From Pirellulales bacterium (GTDB lineage: Bacteria > Planctomycetota > Planctomycetia > Pirellulales > JACPPG01), in assembly GCA_035546535.1 (NCBI GenBank), contig DASZWQ010000107.1:1-64000 (forward strand): a DNA stretch of 64,000 bases. Direction: 5' to 3'. This document shows, piece by piece, positions 1-9,516 of the stretch (position 1 is the first letter of the stretch; every line of letters begins with the position of its first letter). The notes under the pieces are model-generated. The model saw only the letters and a program-made list of their open reading frames with translations, did no database searches and was not told the origin of the DNA. The position numbers were made by a program, and so were the translations under genes.

Positions 1-88
1 CGTTGCCATTTCGGTCGGCGCGCAGTATACCAAAGCGCACGCATCAGCGTCTTTTGATGGGACGGCCTTTTGATCGGAGCACGATGCG

Positions 89-1444
89 ATGAGTACACAG
101 GGCATTCGTCACGAATCGACCTGCCGCGGGCTGGCCGGTTCGTCGATCAATCGTCGCGCGTTTCTTCATACCACGGTCGCCGCGGGCGGGGCGGGCGTGG
201 CACTGCCGCAATTGCTCGCCGCGCGCGCTTCGGCGCGCCAGGCCGGGCGACCGGCGCGCGACACGGCCGTGATCCAGATCTGGCTGGGCGGCGGACCGTC
301 GCAGTTCGAAACCTACGACCCCAAGCCGGACGCCCCGGTTGAATATCGAGGTTCATTCGGTCCGATTGCGACGCGGCTCTCGGGCGTGCAGATTTGCGAA
401 GTCTTGCCGCGTCACGCCCAAATCCTGGACCGCGTGGCGATCCTGCGCAGCGTCTATCACAACAGCGGCGATCACGACGCCGGCATGTACTTTTGCGTAA
501 CCGGCAAAGCAACCAAGTTTCAGCCGTCGACCGGGTCGATCACCGCACGTGTCCGCGGCGCGAACACCCCGGGCTTGCCGGCCTACGTCCACCTGGGCTT
601 TCAGCCGGTGACGAACCTGGTGTTCGTGCCGAACTTTCGCTCGGGATATCTAGGCGGCGGGTACGATCCGTTTTACCTGACCGATGACCCGGCCGACCGC
701 AAATTCCAGGTACCCAACTTGCAACTGGCCGATGGCATGACGATCGACCGGCTCGGCGATCGCCGTTCGCTGCTTGCGCATTTCGACCGGCTGCGCCGCC
801 AAAGCGATCGATCGGGGGCCATGCAAGCGCTCGATCAATTCGACCGCGCGGCGTACGAAATGGTGACCGGGGCGGCAGCCCGCGAGGCGTTTGATTTGTC
901 GCGCGAAGATACCGCGACGCGCGAGCGATACGGCCTGCACCGTTGGGGACAGAGTTGCTTGCTCGCCCGGCGACTGGTCGAGGCGGGCGTGACGTTCGTC
1001 ACCGTGAACTTCGATCCCCATTCGTTCAGCTACGATCAGCACGTGAACATCCGGAAAGGAATGCAGAGCGCCGGGCCGCGCATGGATTCGGCCATCTCCT
1101 CGCTGGTCGAAGACGTGTACCAGCGCGGGCTCGATCGCCAGGTGCTCGTCGTCGTGTGGGGCGAGTTCGGCCGCACGCCGATGGTCAACGCTTCGGCCGG
1201 CCGCGATCACTGGGGACAAGTGATGAGCGTGCTCGTTTCCGGTGGTGGCTTGCGCATGGGGCAGGTCATCGGTTCGTCAAACGACAAGGGGGAAGTGCCG
1301 AAGGACCGCCCCATCACGCCGTACGACGTCGTGGCCACGATGTACCGGCATCTCGGCATCGACCCGGCGACGACGTTCGCCGATCTTTCCGGGCGGCCGC
1401 AGGCGCTGTTGAACGAAGGGACGGTGATCGAGGAGTTGGTGTAG
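89..1444 (+). CDS. DUF1501 family exported protein (sulfatase-like fold)
   Basis: A 451-residue protein of the DUF1501 family, which is abundant in planctomycetes and related to the alkaline phosphatase/sulfatase fold. Its reaction is unknown. A twin-arginine-like motif NRRAFLHTT lies at residues 21-29, followed by an Ala/Gly-rich hydrophobic stretch, so Tat export is likely. Family motifs seen are WLGGGPSQFETYDPKP near residue 70, the EVLP...ILRSVYH block, and the C-terminal GEFGRTP...GRDHWG block. The ATG at 89 has CGGAG nine bases upstream. In this lineage such genes usually follow a DUF1549/DUF1553 gene, but the partner would lie left of the window. A second member occurs at 43314-44756. 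Confidence 0.93.
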   Translation: MSTQGIRHESTCRGLAGSSINRRAFLHTTVAAGGAGVALPQLLAARASARQAGRPARDTAVIQIWLGGGPSQFETYDPKPDAPVEYRGSFGPIATRLSGVQICEVLPRHAQILDRVAILRSVYHNSGDHDAGMYFCVTGKATKFQPSTGSITARVRGANTPGLPAYVHLGFQPVTNLVFVPNFRSGYLGGGYDPFYLTDDPADRKFQVPNLQLADGMTIDRLGDRRSLLAHFDRLRRQSDRSGAMQALDQFDRAAYEMVTGAAAREAFDLSREDTATRERYGLHRWGQSCLLARRLVEAGVTFVTVNFDPHSFSYDQHVNIRKGMQSAGPRMDSAISSLVEDVYQRGLDRQVLVVVWGEFGRTPMVNASAGRDHWGQVMSVLVSGGGLRMGQVIGSSNDKGEVPKDRPITPYDVVATMYRHLGIDPATTFADLSGRPQALLNEGTVIEELV

Positions 1445-1650
1445 AGCGATGGCACGAGTGGCATGCTTTTCGCCGTCGGCGATAAGCACGCCGCAACTTG
1501 CACCTGCGCGAGCAGCTACTTCTGCATCTGCTGCCGGGCCGCGCGTGCGTCGCACTTCGGCACTGGTGGACGAGCCACCAGTGGCACCCGATTCGGGTCG
1601 GCGCGGAGCATGCTTATTCGCCTGTGGCGAAAAAGCATGGCACGAATGCA
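1445..1650. repeat. Nest of short palindromic repeats between convergent genes
   Basis: The gap between two convergent genes holds three hairpins. One is at about 1461-1490 (arms GCATGCTTTTCGCC and GGCGATAAGCACGC). One at 1561-1583 has arms CACTGGTGG and CCACCAGTG around ACGAG. One at 1608-1640 has arms of the type GCATGCTTATTCGCC and GGCGAAAAAGCATGGC. The first and third are variants of one unit in opposite orientation. They look like dispersed REP-type repeats, and may also act as a bidirectional transcription end, although no long T-run follows. Confidence 0.7.
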
Positions 1651-2442
1651 TCACTTTGCGGGCGGCTTGCTCTTCGCTTTCTCGTCCAACCGCGGCGTCA
1701 GCACCACCGAGACCTTGGTCCCCAGCGGCGGGATGGCATCGGTCAGGGCCTCGAACAGCAATGCTTCGTTCGACTGGCTGCTCTCGACCGGCAGGTCGAG
1801 CATGGCGCTATTGAAATTCGAGATGCAGATGAAGTCGCCGTCCTCGGCCTTGTAGAACTCTTCGCCGCTGGTGTCGTCTTTCCAAAAGCCGCTGCCGCCG
1901 AACACCCAATAGTCGGTCATCGCGCGGCCGGTTTTTACGTTGCGAATCCAGTCCTGGGCGTTGGCCTGGCGACGCTTCCCTTGCTCGTCGGTCCAGTACA
2001 CCGTCACGTCGACGCGCGGCCCATGCGCCGGCTGGTACTTTGGCACGAATTGCGCCGCGGCGCCCGGCATGGCACCCAACCTGATGAGCGCCGCGTGTAC
2101 GACGTGGGCCTTGGTGGGCACCGCCACGATCGATTCGTGCTCTTTCGTTCCCTTGAGGCACGCGAACATCTCCATCTGCCCTTCGCGCTGACACACCTCG
2201 CCCACGACGATCACCCGCTTGTTCTTCAGGTCGAGCCAGACCTTGCCGTCGGGCATGAGCCGCCTGGTGCCGGGCGGATCCTTGGTGTCGTCACGATCCG
2301 CCTGGGGGTCAAGATTCGACGCGGCGCTGGACGCCGACGCGGTGGACTCTTTTTTTTGCGCCGCGGCCGGCGCGGCGTGCAAGAAAACGACCGCCGCCAC
2401 CGCAGTAATCGCCAGCATTCCTCGCTGCATGGAACGGCTCAT
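1651..2442 (-). CDS. YdjY domain-type exported protein
   Basis: A 263-residue protein starting at the ATG at 2442, preceded by GAGGA at a good distance; an upstream in-frame start at 2490 lacks this support. Residues 1-27 form a signal peptide ending in AAPAAAQ. The mature part (GKVWLDLKNKRVIVVGEVCQ, then HESIVAVPTKAHVVHAALI) matches the YdjY domain described in planctomycetal exported proteins. The function of the domain is not known. The C-terminal part keeps a conserved tryptophan-rich block (DYWVFGGSGFW) and ends in a Lys/Pro tail. It converges on the DUF1501 gene across a repeat-filled gap. Confidence 0.8.
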   Translation of the reverse strand: MSRSMQRGMLAITAVAAVVFLHAAPAAAQKKESTASASSAASNLDPQADRDDTKDPPGTRRLMPDGKVWLDLKNKRVIVVGEVCQREGQMEMFACLKGTKEHESIVAVPTKAHVVHAALIRLGAMPGAAAQFVPKYQPAHGPRVDVTVYWTDEQGKRRQANAQDWIRNVKTGRAMTDYWVFGGSGFWKDDTSGEEFYKAEDGDFICISNFNSAMLDLPVESSQSNEALLFEALTDAIPPLGTKVSVVLTPRLDEKAKSKPPAK

Positions 2443-2692
2443 AAATCCTCGGGCCAATGAACGGTGGTTTTCGCGAAAATCTCCCCGCACGACGGGTTTA
2501 AATCTCGCTTCACACTGTTAAGATACTGCCGTGCTGGCAGGGCGTCCAATTGGTTCGTCGCATGCGCGGCGAAAGAACCAGCGCGGTTTGCGCAGACGCG
2601 CTGCACCCGTCCCAGAAAGACGATTGCTCACTGCCGGGCCGCGCCCGTGGCGGCCGGGTGAGGGATCGAAGGAAGTAAGGATTTAGCCACTG

Positions 2693-4600
2693 ATGGCAAC
2701 CATGCCCAGCCGCGGCGCCGCCTCTCGCAGCGTTCTACCGCTCCGCAGTCGCGATCCCCATGTTCGCGACGTGATCGGCAGCCACGCCGCCTCCTTGGAT
2801 TCGACCGCGGGAGACGCCATCATGGGCGATGCCATCTGGCATCGTTCGACGCCGGGGCACATCGTCCGCGCCGAAAGTTGGGGCACCGACAGCAAAGGCT
2901 GGAATGAATGGCGCGCCTACCTGGCTCGTCGCGCGGCCAAGGTCAGCATCGCGACGCTATTCCCGGGCAAAGGACCGTCTCTGGCCTGGGGCATGCCTGC
3001 TTGTACAGCGACGACGCTCTCCGCGCGGCTACCGTCGACGCGCGATCTCGTGGTCGCGTTGGATCGAGTGGAGCGTGGTAAATCGTGGCCGCTCAGTGGA
3101 TCACCGCTCGAGCTGGCGCTCGCCTGGATGGCCGATGCGGCGCGACGCCAGGCGCCGCTCTTCGGTCTCGAGGGCCTGGCCTGGGCTCGGGCGCTGCCGG
3201 CCCTGGCTGCCGAGCTTCCGGGCGACGCCTGGTGGCAATTGCTCGATTCTCTGCTCCGCGTCGCTGATACGGCCGACGCCTTGCAGGACGGGCTCGCGCG
3301 GCAATGGCTGGGCGCCGAGCTTCCGTTTTCGCTCGCGTACGTCCTGCCCGAATTGAAGCCGGCCCGCAAGCTGGCGCGGCGCGGCGGTCAGGAGCTGGCA
3401 ACCGCGCTGCGGACACTCGTGGCGGCGGATGGGATGCCATCGGCCAAACAGTTGGACCTGGTGCCGGCGCTCTTGGCCACATGGGCTCGTTCGCGCGAGC
3501 TGTCGTGCCACTTGAAAAAAGCCGGCTGGAACGCTGAGGCCGAAGAACGATACACGCATTTCGTCCGCCAGATGCTCCGTCTGGCACGGCGTGATGGAAC
3601 AATGCCCTTTGCGACGGCGCCGGCCGATCGTACGCGCCGCGATCTTCTGGCCGCCGCATGCGCAGGGCTTGACCGATCGGAGCGTGCATTGGCCACGGCC
3701 CTCATCGGCGATCGTGACCTGCCGCGAAACCTGCCGGACAAATCATTGCCCGCCCCGGCCGCCAACAACGAAACGGCCGGCGTCACGGTGTTGCGTCCCA
3801 ACTGGTCGCGCGGGCGCGAACGGGTCGTGCTCGCGCGGTCAGGGGCTACGACGCGCATGGAGCTGAGCAGCGGCCGCGACGTACTATGGTCGGGAACGTG
3901 GACGTGCGAGGTCCGCCGCAATGGCGAGTTGCTCGTCCCGGAAACGGATGCCGAATGGGACGAAGTCTGCTGGACCAGCACCGACGATGCCGATTACCTC
4001 GAATTGGAAATCGCGCTGCCGCAGGGCATTCGCGTGCAGCGACAGATCGTGCTGGCGCGCGAGGATCGGTTTCTGTTCCTGGCCGATGCGGTGTTGGGTA
4101 CGGAACCGGCGGCGCTCGAATACCGCGGCGCGTTTCCGCTGGGAGCGGACATCAGCTTCGATCCCTCGACCGAAACGCGCGAAGGATATCTCGTCGGCGG
4201 CAAGCCGCGCGGGCTTGTCTTTCCGTTGGCGTTGCGTGAATGGCGGGCCGAGCCGAGCGCTGGCGCCTTGGAATCTCCCACCGAGCAATCGCTCGAGCTG
4301 CGCGCCGCCCGACAGGAAGCGCGCTGCCTGTATGCTCCCTTGTTTATCGATCTGCACCCGCGGCGGATGTTCCGCCCGGCCACCTGGCGGCAGTTGACCG
4401 TGGCCGAAAACCGGCAGACGCTGTCGCCCGACCTGGCGGTGGGCTACCGCGTACAGGTGCGCAACGAGCATTGGTTCGTTTACCGATCGCTGGGCCCGCG
4501 AGGGAATCGCACGCTGTTGGGACACAACCTGGTCTCGGAATTCCTGGTGGCGCGGTTCAAGACCGACGGCGAGATCGAACCGCTGGTGGAAATCGAGTAG
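2693..4600 (+). CDS. Heparinase II/III-like protein
   Basis: A 635-residue protein. The first half is helical and leucine/alanine-rich. The second half (from about residue 365, GVTVLRPNWSRGRERVVLAR) is beta-rich and resembles the C-terminal beta-sandwich of heparinase II/III-like polysaccharide lyases, which fits an (alpha/alpha) toroid followed by a beta domain. No clear signal peptide is visible at the chosen ATG, and no catalytic Tyr/His set could be placed with certainty, so lyase activity is only inferred. An AAGGA lies about 11 bases before the ATG at 2693; the ATG at 2702 is an alternative. It could be a planctomycete-specific relative without lyase activity. Confidence 0.6.
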   Translation: MATMPSRGAASRSVLPLRSRDPHVRDVIGSHAASLDSTAGDAIMGDAIWHRSTPGHIVRAESWGTDSKGWNEWRAYLARRAAKVSIATLFPGKGPSLAWGMPACTATTLSARLPSTRDLVVALDRVERGKSWPLSGSPLELALAWMADAARRQAPLFGLEGLAWARALPALAAELPGDAWWQLLDSLLRVADTADALQDGLARQWLGAELPFSLAYVLPELKPARKLARRGGQELATALRTLVAADGMPSAKQLDLVPALLATWARSRELSCHLKKAGWNAEAEERYTHFVRQMLRLARRDGTMPFATAPADRTRRDLLAAACAGLDRSERALATALIGDRDLPRNLPDKSLPAPAANNETAGVTVLRPNWSRGRERVVLARSGATTRMELSSGRDVLWSGTWTCEVRRNGELLVPETDAEWDEVCWTSTDDADYLELEIALPQGIRVQRQIVLAREDRFLFLADAVLGTEPAALEYRGAFPLGADISFDPSTETREGYLVGGKPRGLVFPLALREWRAEPSAGALESPTEQSLELRAARQEARCLYAPLFIDLHPRRMFRPATWRQLTVAENRQTLSPDLAVGYRVQVRNEHWFVYRSLGPRGNRTLLGHNLVSEFLVARFKTDGEIEPLVEIE

Positions 4601-4759
4601 TCCCCGCCGCGCCCCTCCGACCGCAGTCGGAATTGCCGCGGATCATCCGCGCGCGAGCGCGTGCATGGTTGCCGCTGTCGCTTGTTGGTAACCTTGTTCG
4701 ACGGCGTTGCGCTGCTCGCAGCGCACTGGCTTGCCGTGGCGAACCTCTTCCCTTGATCG

Positions 4760-5455
4760 ATGTCCGACGCTCGCCGCATTGCCGACAATCTGGCCCACGT
4801 CCGCGAGCGGATCGCGGCGGCCGCGGCGCGCGCTGGCCGAACGGCCGAAGGTATCACGCTCGTCGCGGTTACGAAATATGCCGAGGAAGCGTCGATCGAA
4901 ACTCTCATCGATGCCGGCTGCCACGATTTGGGAGAGAGCCGGCCGCAGCAACTCTGGCAGCGAGCTGAACGATTCGCCCATCGCGGTATCCGCTGGCACA
5001 TGATCGGCCATGTGCAGCGCAATAAGGTGGCGCGCACGTTGCCGCTCGTGTCACTCCTTCATTCCTGCGACAGCCTGCGGCTGGCCGAATCGATCGAGCA
5101 CACGGCCGCCGAGCAAAAGATCGAATGCGTGCCGGTGCTGGTCGAAGTCAACATCTCGGCCGATCCGGCCAAGCACGGTTTCGCTGCCGGCGAAATGGCT
5201 GCCTCGCTCCACCGCTTCGGAGAATTCCAGCGCGTGCAAGTACGCGGACTGATGGCGATGGCCGGTCGCGCCGATGATGCCGTCGCCGCGCGAGATGATT
5301 TCCGCCGGCTGCGACAGCTCCGCGACGACTTGCGCGCGGCGGCGCCGGTCAACGTGTCGCTCGATGAACTATCGATGGGCATGAGCGGCGATTACGAAGT
5401 GGCGATCGAAGAGGGGGCCACGATCGTCCGCGTCGGCTCGGCGTTGTTTGAATGA
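4760..5455 (+). CDS. yggS: YggS family PLP homeostasis protein
   Basis: A 231-residue PLP-binding protein of the YggS/PROSC family, a fold-type III protein that buffers pyridoxal phosphate and affects amino- and keto-acid pools. The PLP lysine sits in VAVTKYAEEASIE (about residue 39). The family signatures HMIGHVQRNKVART and SMGMSGDYEVAIEEGATIVR, with the final RVGSALF, are all present. Length is normal. The next gene (DUF167) begins 12 bases downstream, the yggS-yggU order seen in many bacteria, so the two are probably co-transcribed. Confidence 0.95.
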   Translation: MSDARRIADNLAHVRERIAAAAARAGRTAEGITLVAVTKYAEEASIETLIDAGCHDLGESRPQQLWQRAERFAHRGIRWHMIGHVQRNKVARTLPLVSLLHSCDSLRLAESIEHTAAEQKIECVPVLVEVNISADPAKHGFAAGEMAASLHRFGEFQRVQVRGLMAMAGRADDAVAARDDFRRLRQLRDDLRAAAPVNVSLDELSMGMSGDYEVAIEEGATIVRVGSALFE

Positions 5456-5467
5456 AGGAAGGGAACG

Positions 5468-5758
5468 ATGATCGCTCTGAAATCGCACGCCGATGGCGTC
5501 GTGTTGCCGGTGCGAGCCCAGCCCGGCGCCAGACGCAATTGCATCACCGGCGAACACGACGGCCATCTGAAGGTCAGCGTCACCGCCGCGCCGGACAAGG
5601 GCAAAGCCAACCAGGCGATCATCGACGTGCTCTGCGAGCATTTGTCGCTCGCCCGCAGCCAGGTGGAACTGCTCTCGGGAGCCACGTCGCGGATCAAACA
5701 GTTTCTGGTGCGCGGGGTGTCGATCGAGGAACTCGGGCGGCGGCTCATCCAGGATTAG
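5468..5758 (+). CDS. yggU: DUF167 (YggU) family protein
   Basis: A 96-residue protein with the DUF167 core VLPVRAQPGARRNCITG, the central APDKGKANQAIIDVL block and the LLSGATSRIKQFLV segment. The family is small, soluble and of unknown biochemical role. A strong ribosome binding site (AAGGAAGGG) precedes the ATG at 5468. It sits 12 bases after yggS. Confidence 0.93.
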   Translation: MIALKSHADGVVLPVRAQPGARRNCITGEHDGHLKVSVTAAPDKGKANQAIIDVLCEHLSLARSQVELLSGATSRIKQFLVRGVSIEELGRRLIQD

Positions 5759-5923
5759 GGACGTCCAGCACACGAAATGATCCTCGGTGGACGGGGGAGG
5801 GTCGCCCCGGGGGACGGAAAAAGTGGCCGATGCGGCCAGAAACCGGCCTGCGTGGTGACTATGCTTGATGGGTTCGCTGCTTGGCCGGCGCCAAGTAGAT
5901 TCGCCCATCCTTGATGTTCACCG

Positions 5924-6982
5924 ATGATCGAGACTCGCACCTACGAGGGAGACGCCGCGACGATTGCCCAGTTCGCCGCGCGCATCTGGCAGGGGACCTA
6001 TGCCGGCAAGATGATGCTGCCGCTGTGGGATGCCCGCTATTTCGATTGGCAGTTGCTCGCCCAGCGGCCGGGCGGACGCGACTTTCTGGTCGCCGCGTAC
6101 GACGGCACGAAACTGATCGGCAGCTTGCTGGGCGAGAAATTTCGCTTCCGTCTGCACGGCCAGGATTTCGACGCCACGATGGGAAGTTGGCTCACCGTTG
6201 ATCCGGACTATCGCCGGCAGGGAATCGGCATCAAGCTCTTCGAAGAGCAGCGCCGACGACATTTGGAACACGACGCGAAGTTCCATCTCGGTTACGGCTA
6301 CACCGGCGCTCGCATGAGCATGGGCCCGAAATTCTGGAAGAGCTTTCCGGACAACACGGTGCTGCTGGGGCACGTGGGCTTCTGGGCGCGGATGTTCGAT
6401 CCGCCGCTGGTCTCGCAGTGGGACCTGACGCTGCGCGATCGCATCGGATCGCGCATCCTGGGAGCGTTCCAAAGCCGGCATCCGAAGCCCAGGCGGCAAG
6501 GTGTCTATCGACGCTATCGGCCCGAGGATTTGGATGACTGCCTGAAGCTGGCTCACGGTCTGCTCGATCGAGTCGACCTGGGTTACGTCTGGAGCCGCGA
6601 GCGGCTGGCGCATCAGCTCGCGGGAAGCGACATGCCGCGCACGCTGGTGGCCGAAAAGGACGGGCGCGTCGCCGGTTTCGTGAACTGGTATCTGCTCGAT
6701 TTCCTCGGCCGCTACCCGCTGCCCGGCGCCATGGTCGACCTGATGGCTTTCGGTTCGATGACTTTATCGGAGAGCAAGGACCTGCTGCGGGCCGCCTTGG
6801 ATCAAATCGTCGGCGAAGGTGCCAAGTTCGCACTGGCGTTGCGGCTGCCCTGTTACCCGTTCATGCCGCTGGCCCAGACCGGCTGGATCACGATGCCGCG
6901 TGATTTCAGCTTGATATGCGTAAGAATGGACAGGTCGTTTCCGCTCGACGGAGCGCGCCGGCTGCACGTGCATTGGCGATAG
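5924..6982 (+). CDS. GNAT family N-acetyltransferase
   Basis: A 352-residue protein whose N-terminal half is a GNAT domain. After MGSWLTVDPDYRR comes RRQGIGIKLFEEQRRRH, the RxxGxG/A pyrophosphate-binding loop for acetyl-CoA (about residues 98-104). The C-terminal half (YRPEDLDDCLKLAHGLLDR onward) looks like a second GNAT-like lobe. The acceptor is unknown. It lies upstream of another acyltransferase-like gene on the same strand, separated by 138 bases, and may be functionally linked to it. Confidence 0.82.
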   Translation: MIETRTYEGDAATIAQFAARIWQGTYAGKMMLPLWDARYFDWQLLAQRPGGRDFLVAAYDGTKLIGSLLGEKFRFRLHGQDFDATMGSWLTVDPDYRRQGIGIKLFEEQRRRHLEHDAKFHLGYGYTGARMSMGPKFWKSFPDNTVLLGHVGFWARMFDPPLVSQWDLTLRDRIGSRILGAFQSRHPKPRRQGVYRRYRPEDLDDCLKLAHGLLDRVDLGYVWSRERLAHQLAGSDMPRTLVAEKDGRVAGFVNWYLLDFLGRYPLPGAMVDLMAFGSMTLSESKDLLRAALDQIVGEGAKFALALRLPCYPFMPLAQTGWITMPRDFSLICVRMDRSFPLDGARRLHVHWR

Positions 6983-7120
6983 GCGTGAGGCAATCCGGCA
7001 GTGAGGATACAGCGTATTTTTTAAGAGTATCTCTTGTGTTCCACCTCGGTTAGCATCGGCTTAATACGATTTTCGCTCGTCGGATTACCAGGATGCTAAA
7101 GGGCCTTTCGGGGCGCCCCG

Positions 7121-8350
7121 ATGCGATACGTCATCACCCCAGCACTGACCGGCGAGCTGCTGCACGACTGGCTGGTCGTCAGCGAACGATACGACGATCC
7201 GTACGTCGATCCGCGGATGATCGCGGCCGTGCAAGAGAGCATGGCGAATCAGGCCCGGTTCTCGAACGTGATCGTCTACGACGAAGACGATCATCCGGCG
7301 GCCATCTCCTGCTTCTTCGCCGAGCGCGCGGACACCCTCTTATTAGCGCCGCCGCGCGTGCGCCGCGTGGCCCAGGCCATACGTCGTCTGCGCCAGAAGT
7401 TCTTTCGCTTCCCGATGCTTTTTTGTGGCCTGCCCGCCTCGGCCGGTTGGAACCAATTGCGCTTTCGGCATGGTACGGACGTGCCCGCGGCATTGCAGGC
7501 GATTCATCGCGCTCAGGAAGAACTGCGTCGCCCGGCGCGCGCCTGGGCTACGGTTTTGATGGAATTCGACGACACCCAAGCAGCGGATTTACACGGCCTG
7601 GAAGATCTTGGTTACGCGCGGGCGGACAGCCCGCCCATGTATGTGCTGCCGGCGCAGGGGCGGACGTTCGAGGAATACGTGGCGGCGATGAAATCGCATT
7701 ACCGGCGGATGATTCCCCGTTCCGAACGCAAGTTCGCGAAATCGGGGATTCGCGTTGCTCACCTGAGCGGAGGTGACGCATTTCTGAACGCGTTCACGGA
7801 CGAAGTGTACGACTTGTATTTGCAGGTCGTTCGTCGCGCCGACATCGTCATGCACGTTTTGCCGGCCGCTTATTTTCGCGCACTCGCACAACAGTTTGGC
7901 GAACAGTTCCTTGCGACGATTCTCTATCAAAATGAGCGACCGGTGGGGTTCGCGATCGGTATCATCGCCCACAACTCGTACTATGGGCAGTTCATTGGGC
8001 TCGACTACGCCGGGAAAGAGGCGTCGGATCTGTATTTCAATTTGTTTTACGAGAATTTGCGTTTCGCCATGCAGCGGCGCGTGGAGCACGTCTTCATGGG
8101 GTCGGACTCCGATCGCTTCAAGCTGCGCCTTGGCTGTCGGCGCTCGCGCCGCCATGTCTACATCCACTTGCACGGCTGGCCCGATCGTCCGTTTCGCCGG
8201 ACGAAGCGATTGTGGCTGCCACCGATCGAGTACGTGGACCACGAGATGGATGTCTTCCTCGCGCCCGCTGCGTCGATGCCGACTTCCTCAGCGATCGTGC
8301 CGTCCGATGGTGGCGGCGCAATTGCCTCGCCGGTGTCGCCCAAAGCTTAA
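7121..8350 (+). CDS. FemAB/GNAT-like acyltransferase
   Basis: A 409-residue protein. The segment around residues 170-330, with MKSHYRRMIPRSERKF then a fold ending in FMGSDSDRFKLRLG, has the organisation of Acetyltransf_6/FemAB-like proteins (peptidoglycan- or EPS-modifying acyltransferases). The aromatic patch YGQFIGLDYAGKEASDLYF is typical of the second GNAT lobe. No signal peptide or membrane segment is seen, so it is probably cytoplasmic. The C-terminal 40 residues are Ala/Pro/Ser-rich. The substrate cannot be read from the sequence. It converges on the ferritin-like gene. Confidence 0.72.
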   Translation: MRYVITPALTGELLHDWLVVSERYDDPYVDPRMIAAVQESMANQARFSNVIVYDEDDHPAAISCFFAERADTLLLAPPRVRRVAQAIRRLRQKFFRFPMLFCGLPASAGWNQLRFRHGTDVPAALQAIHRAQEELRRPARAWATVLMEFDDTQAADLHGLEDLGYARADSPPMYVLPAQGRTFEEYVAAMKSHYRRMIPRSERKFAKSGIRVAHLSGGDAFLNAFTDEVYDLYLQVVRRADIVMHVLPAAYFRALAQQFGEQFLATILYQNERPVGFAIGIIAHNSYYGQFIGLDYAGKEASDLYFNLFYENLRFAMQRRVEHVFMGSDSDRFKLRLGCRRSRRHVYIHLHGWPDRPFRRTKRLWLPPIEYVDHEMDVFLAPAASMPTSSAIVPSDGGGAIASPVSPKA

Positions 8351-8368
8351 GACTGATCGGCGCCGTTT

Positions 8369-8827
8369 TCACAGCTTCGGAATCTCGGGCACATCAATCC
8401 CTAGCGCCGTGGCCAGGTCGACGGCATGCTCCTGCTCTTCGACCAGGATCTGACGCAGCGTTTCGCACAGCGCGTATTCTTCCAGCGCGTCCGCCTGGCG
8501 AATGCGCTGGCGGTAGTTGGCGATCGTCTGCAATTCGTTGTCCAGGTCGAATCGCAGCATCGCTTTGGCGTCTTCCGACGTTTTCACGGGCTTGGGTGTC
8601 ACGGTCGGCGCGCCTCCCAGATAGTCGATCTGATTAGCGATCTTCAGAGCGTGGGCCAATTCCTCGCCGGCGTGCTTTTCCAGTTCGCCGGCGATGTTCA
8701 TGTACTCCGCCCCTTTCAGCACCTGGCTGTAGTTCACGTAAGCGATGATCGCCTGGTACTCGCGCGCCAGATCTTCGTTCAGCGCGGCAATGAGCTTTTC
8801 GCGAGCGGCCGATTTGTCGTCTGCCAT
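8369..8827 (-). CDS. Ferritin-like domain protein (bacterioferritin/Dps type)
   Basis: A 152-residue four-helix ferritin-like protein. Metal-ligand patterns are visible: EYQAIIAYVNY (helix A), ELEKHAGEELAHA (helix B, ExxH), a Glu in DNELQTIANYR (helix C) and LVEEQEHAVDL (helix D, ExxH). This is the carboxylate-bridged di-iron layout of bacterioferritin-like proteins, with a probable role in iron storage or oxidative protection. A GGAG lies nine bases before the ATG. It is divergent from no gene and followed on the same strand by its neighbour's upstream gene at 8862-9260, with a gap of 34 bases, so co-transcription is possible. Confidence 0.88.
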   Translation of the reverse strand: MADDKSAAREKLIAALNEDLAREYQAIIAYVNYSQVLKGAEYMNIAGELEKHAGEELAHALKIANQIDYLGGAPTVTPKPVKTSEDAKAMLRFDLDNELQTIANYRQRIRQADALEEYALCETLRQILVEEQEHAVDLATALGIDVPEIPKL

Positions 8828-8861
8828 AACGGTAAATCTCCGAAGTTCAGAGGAAGGTTGT

Positions 8862-9260
8862 TCAAGACATGGTTGTTGGATGGCGAGCCGGTAGCGCCGC
8901 GGGCAGTCTGGTTCGCTTCAGTTCGAAATTCCCCTCGTAGCGATCGCCGCCGAAGTTCACGCGAAACAACTCTCCATTGATGCGGCCCCGCCACTGGTAC
9001 TCGGCGCCCTCAATCACGGCTGTTCCATGCAGGTGATCCGGTGAACCCTGGAACCTCACTCGATAGTCGAAGTCCACGCCTTGCCAGGTGCCGAAGAAGC
9101 GGCCTTGCCATTGCTGGTTCGCCTCGGGCGTGATGATGGCCGTCATCACCCCGTCGAGCTTGCGATTGGTCGTCTTCCACGGCCCTGCGAAGACATAGTC
9201 CTCGGCCTGGACGTGCTCACCCGCGGCCAGAAGCAGTAACGCGCAAAGCGCCAGTCGCAT
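8862..9260 (-). CDS. Small exported protein of unknown function
   Basis: I do not recognise the family. The reading frame is open further upstream to 9620, but that extension is Arg/Ser-rich and not protein-like, so I place the start at the ATG at 9260. This gives 132 residues with a clean signal peptide (MRLALCALLLLAAGEHVQAE). The mature part is beta-rich with repeated Gly/Trp/Arg patterns: WQGRFFGTWQGVDFDYRVRF, EYQWRGRINGELFRVNFGG, RYEGNFEL. It resembles small periplasmic lipid-binding or adhesin-like beta domains, but no specific match is claimed. Confidence 0.7.
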   Translation of the reverse strand: MRLALCALLLLAAGEHVQAEDYVFAGPWKTTNRKLDGVMTAIITPEANQQWQGRFFGTWQGVDFDYRVRFQGSPDHLHGTAVIEGAEYQWRGRINGELFRVNFGGDRYEGNFELKRTRLPAALPARHPTTMS

Positions 9261-9516
9261 GGATTGCCTCGACCATGTTCGGCGACGGATCGGTTGACAG
9301 GTCGGTTGATTCGCCGCCGACCAGCTTGGGCAAATCGCGCGCCAATCGAAGGGAGGACGCCCAAAAGACGGGGCGCCACGGCGGTCGCCGATCAGTCCGC
9401 CACTACCGCGGCGCCTGCGACGGGAATGTGAAGTATGCGGAGTTTTGGCGACCCAATGGCCGAAGTGCCGCCAGCGCGGCCGCCGCCCCACCGCTCTTGT
9501 CGTGCGCGCTGCGCAG

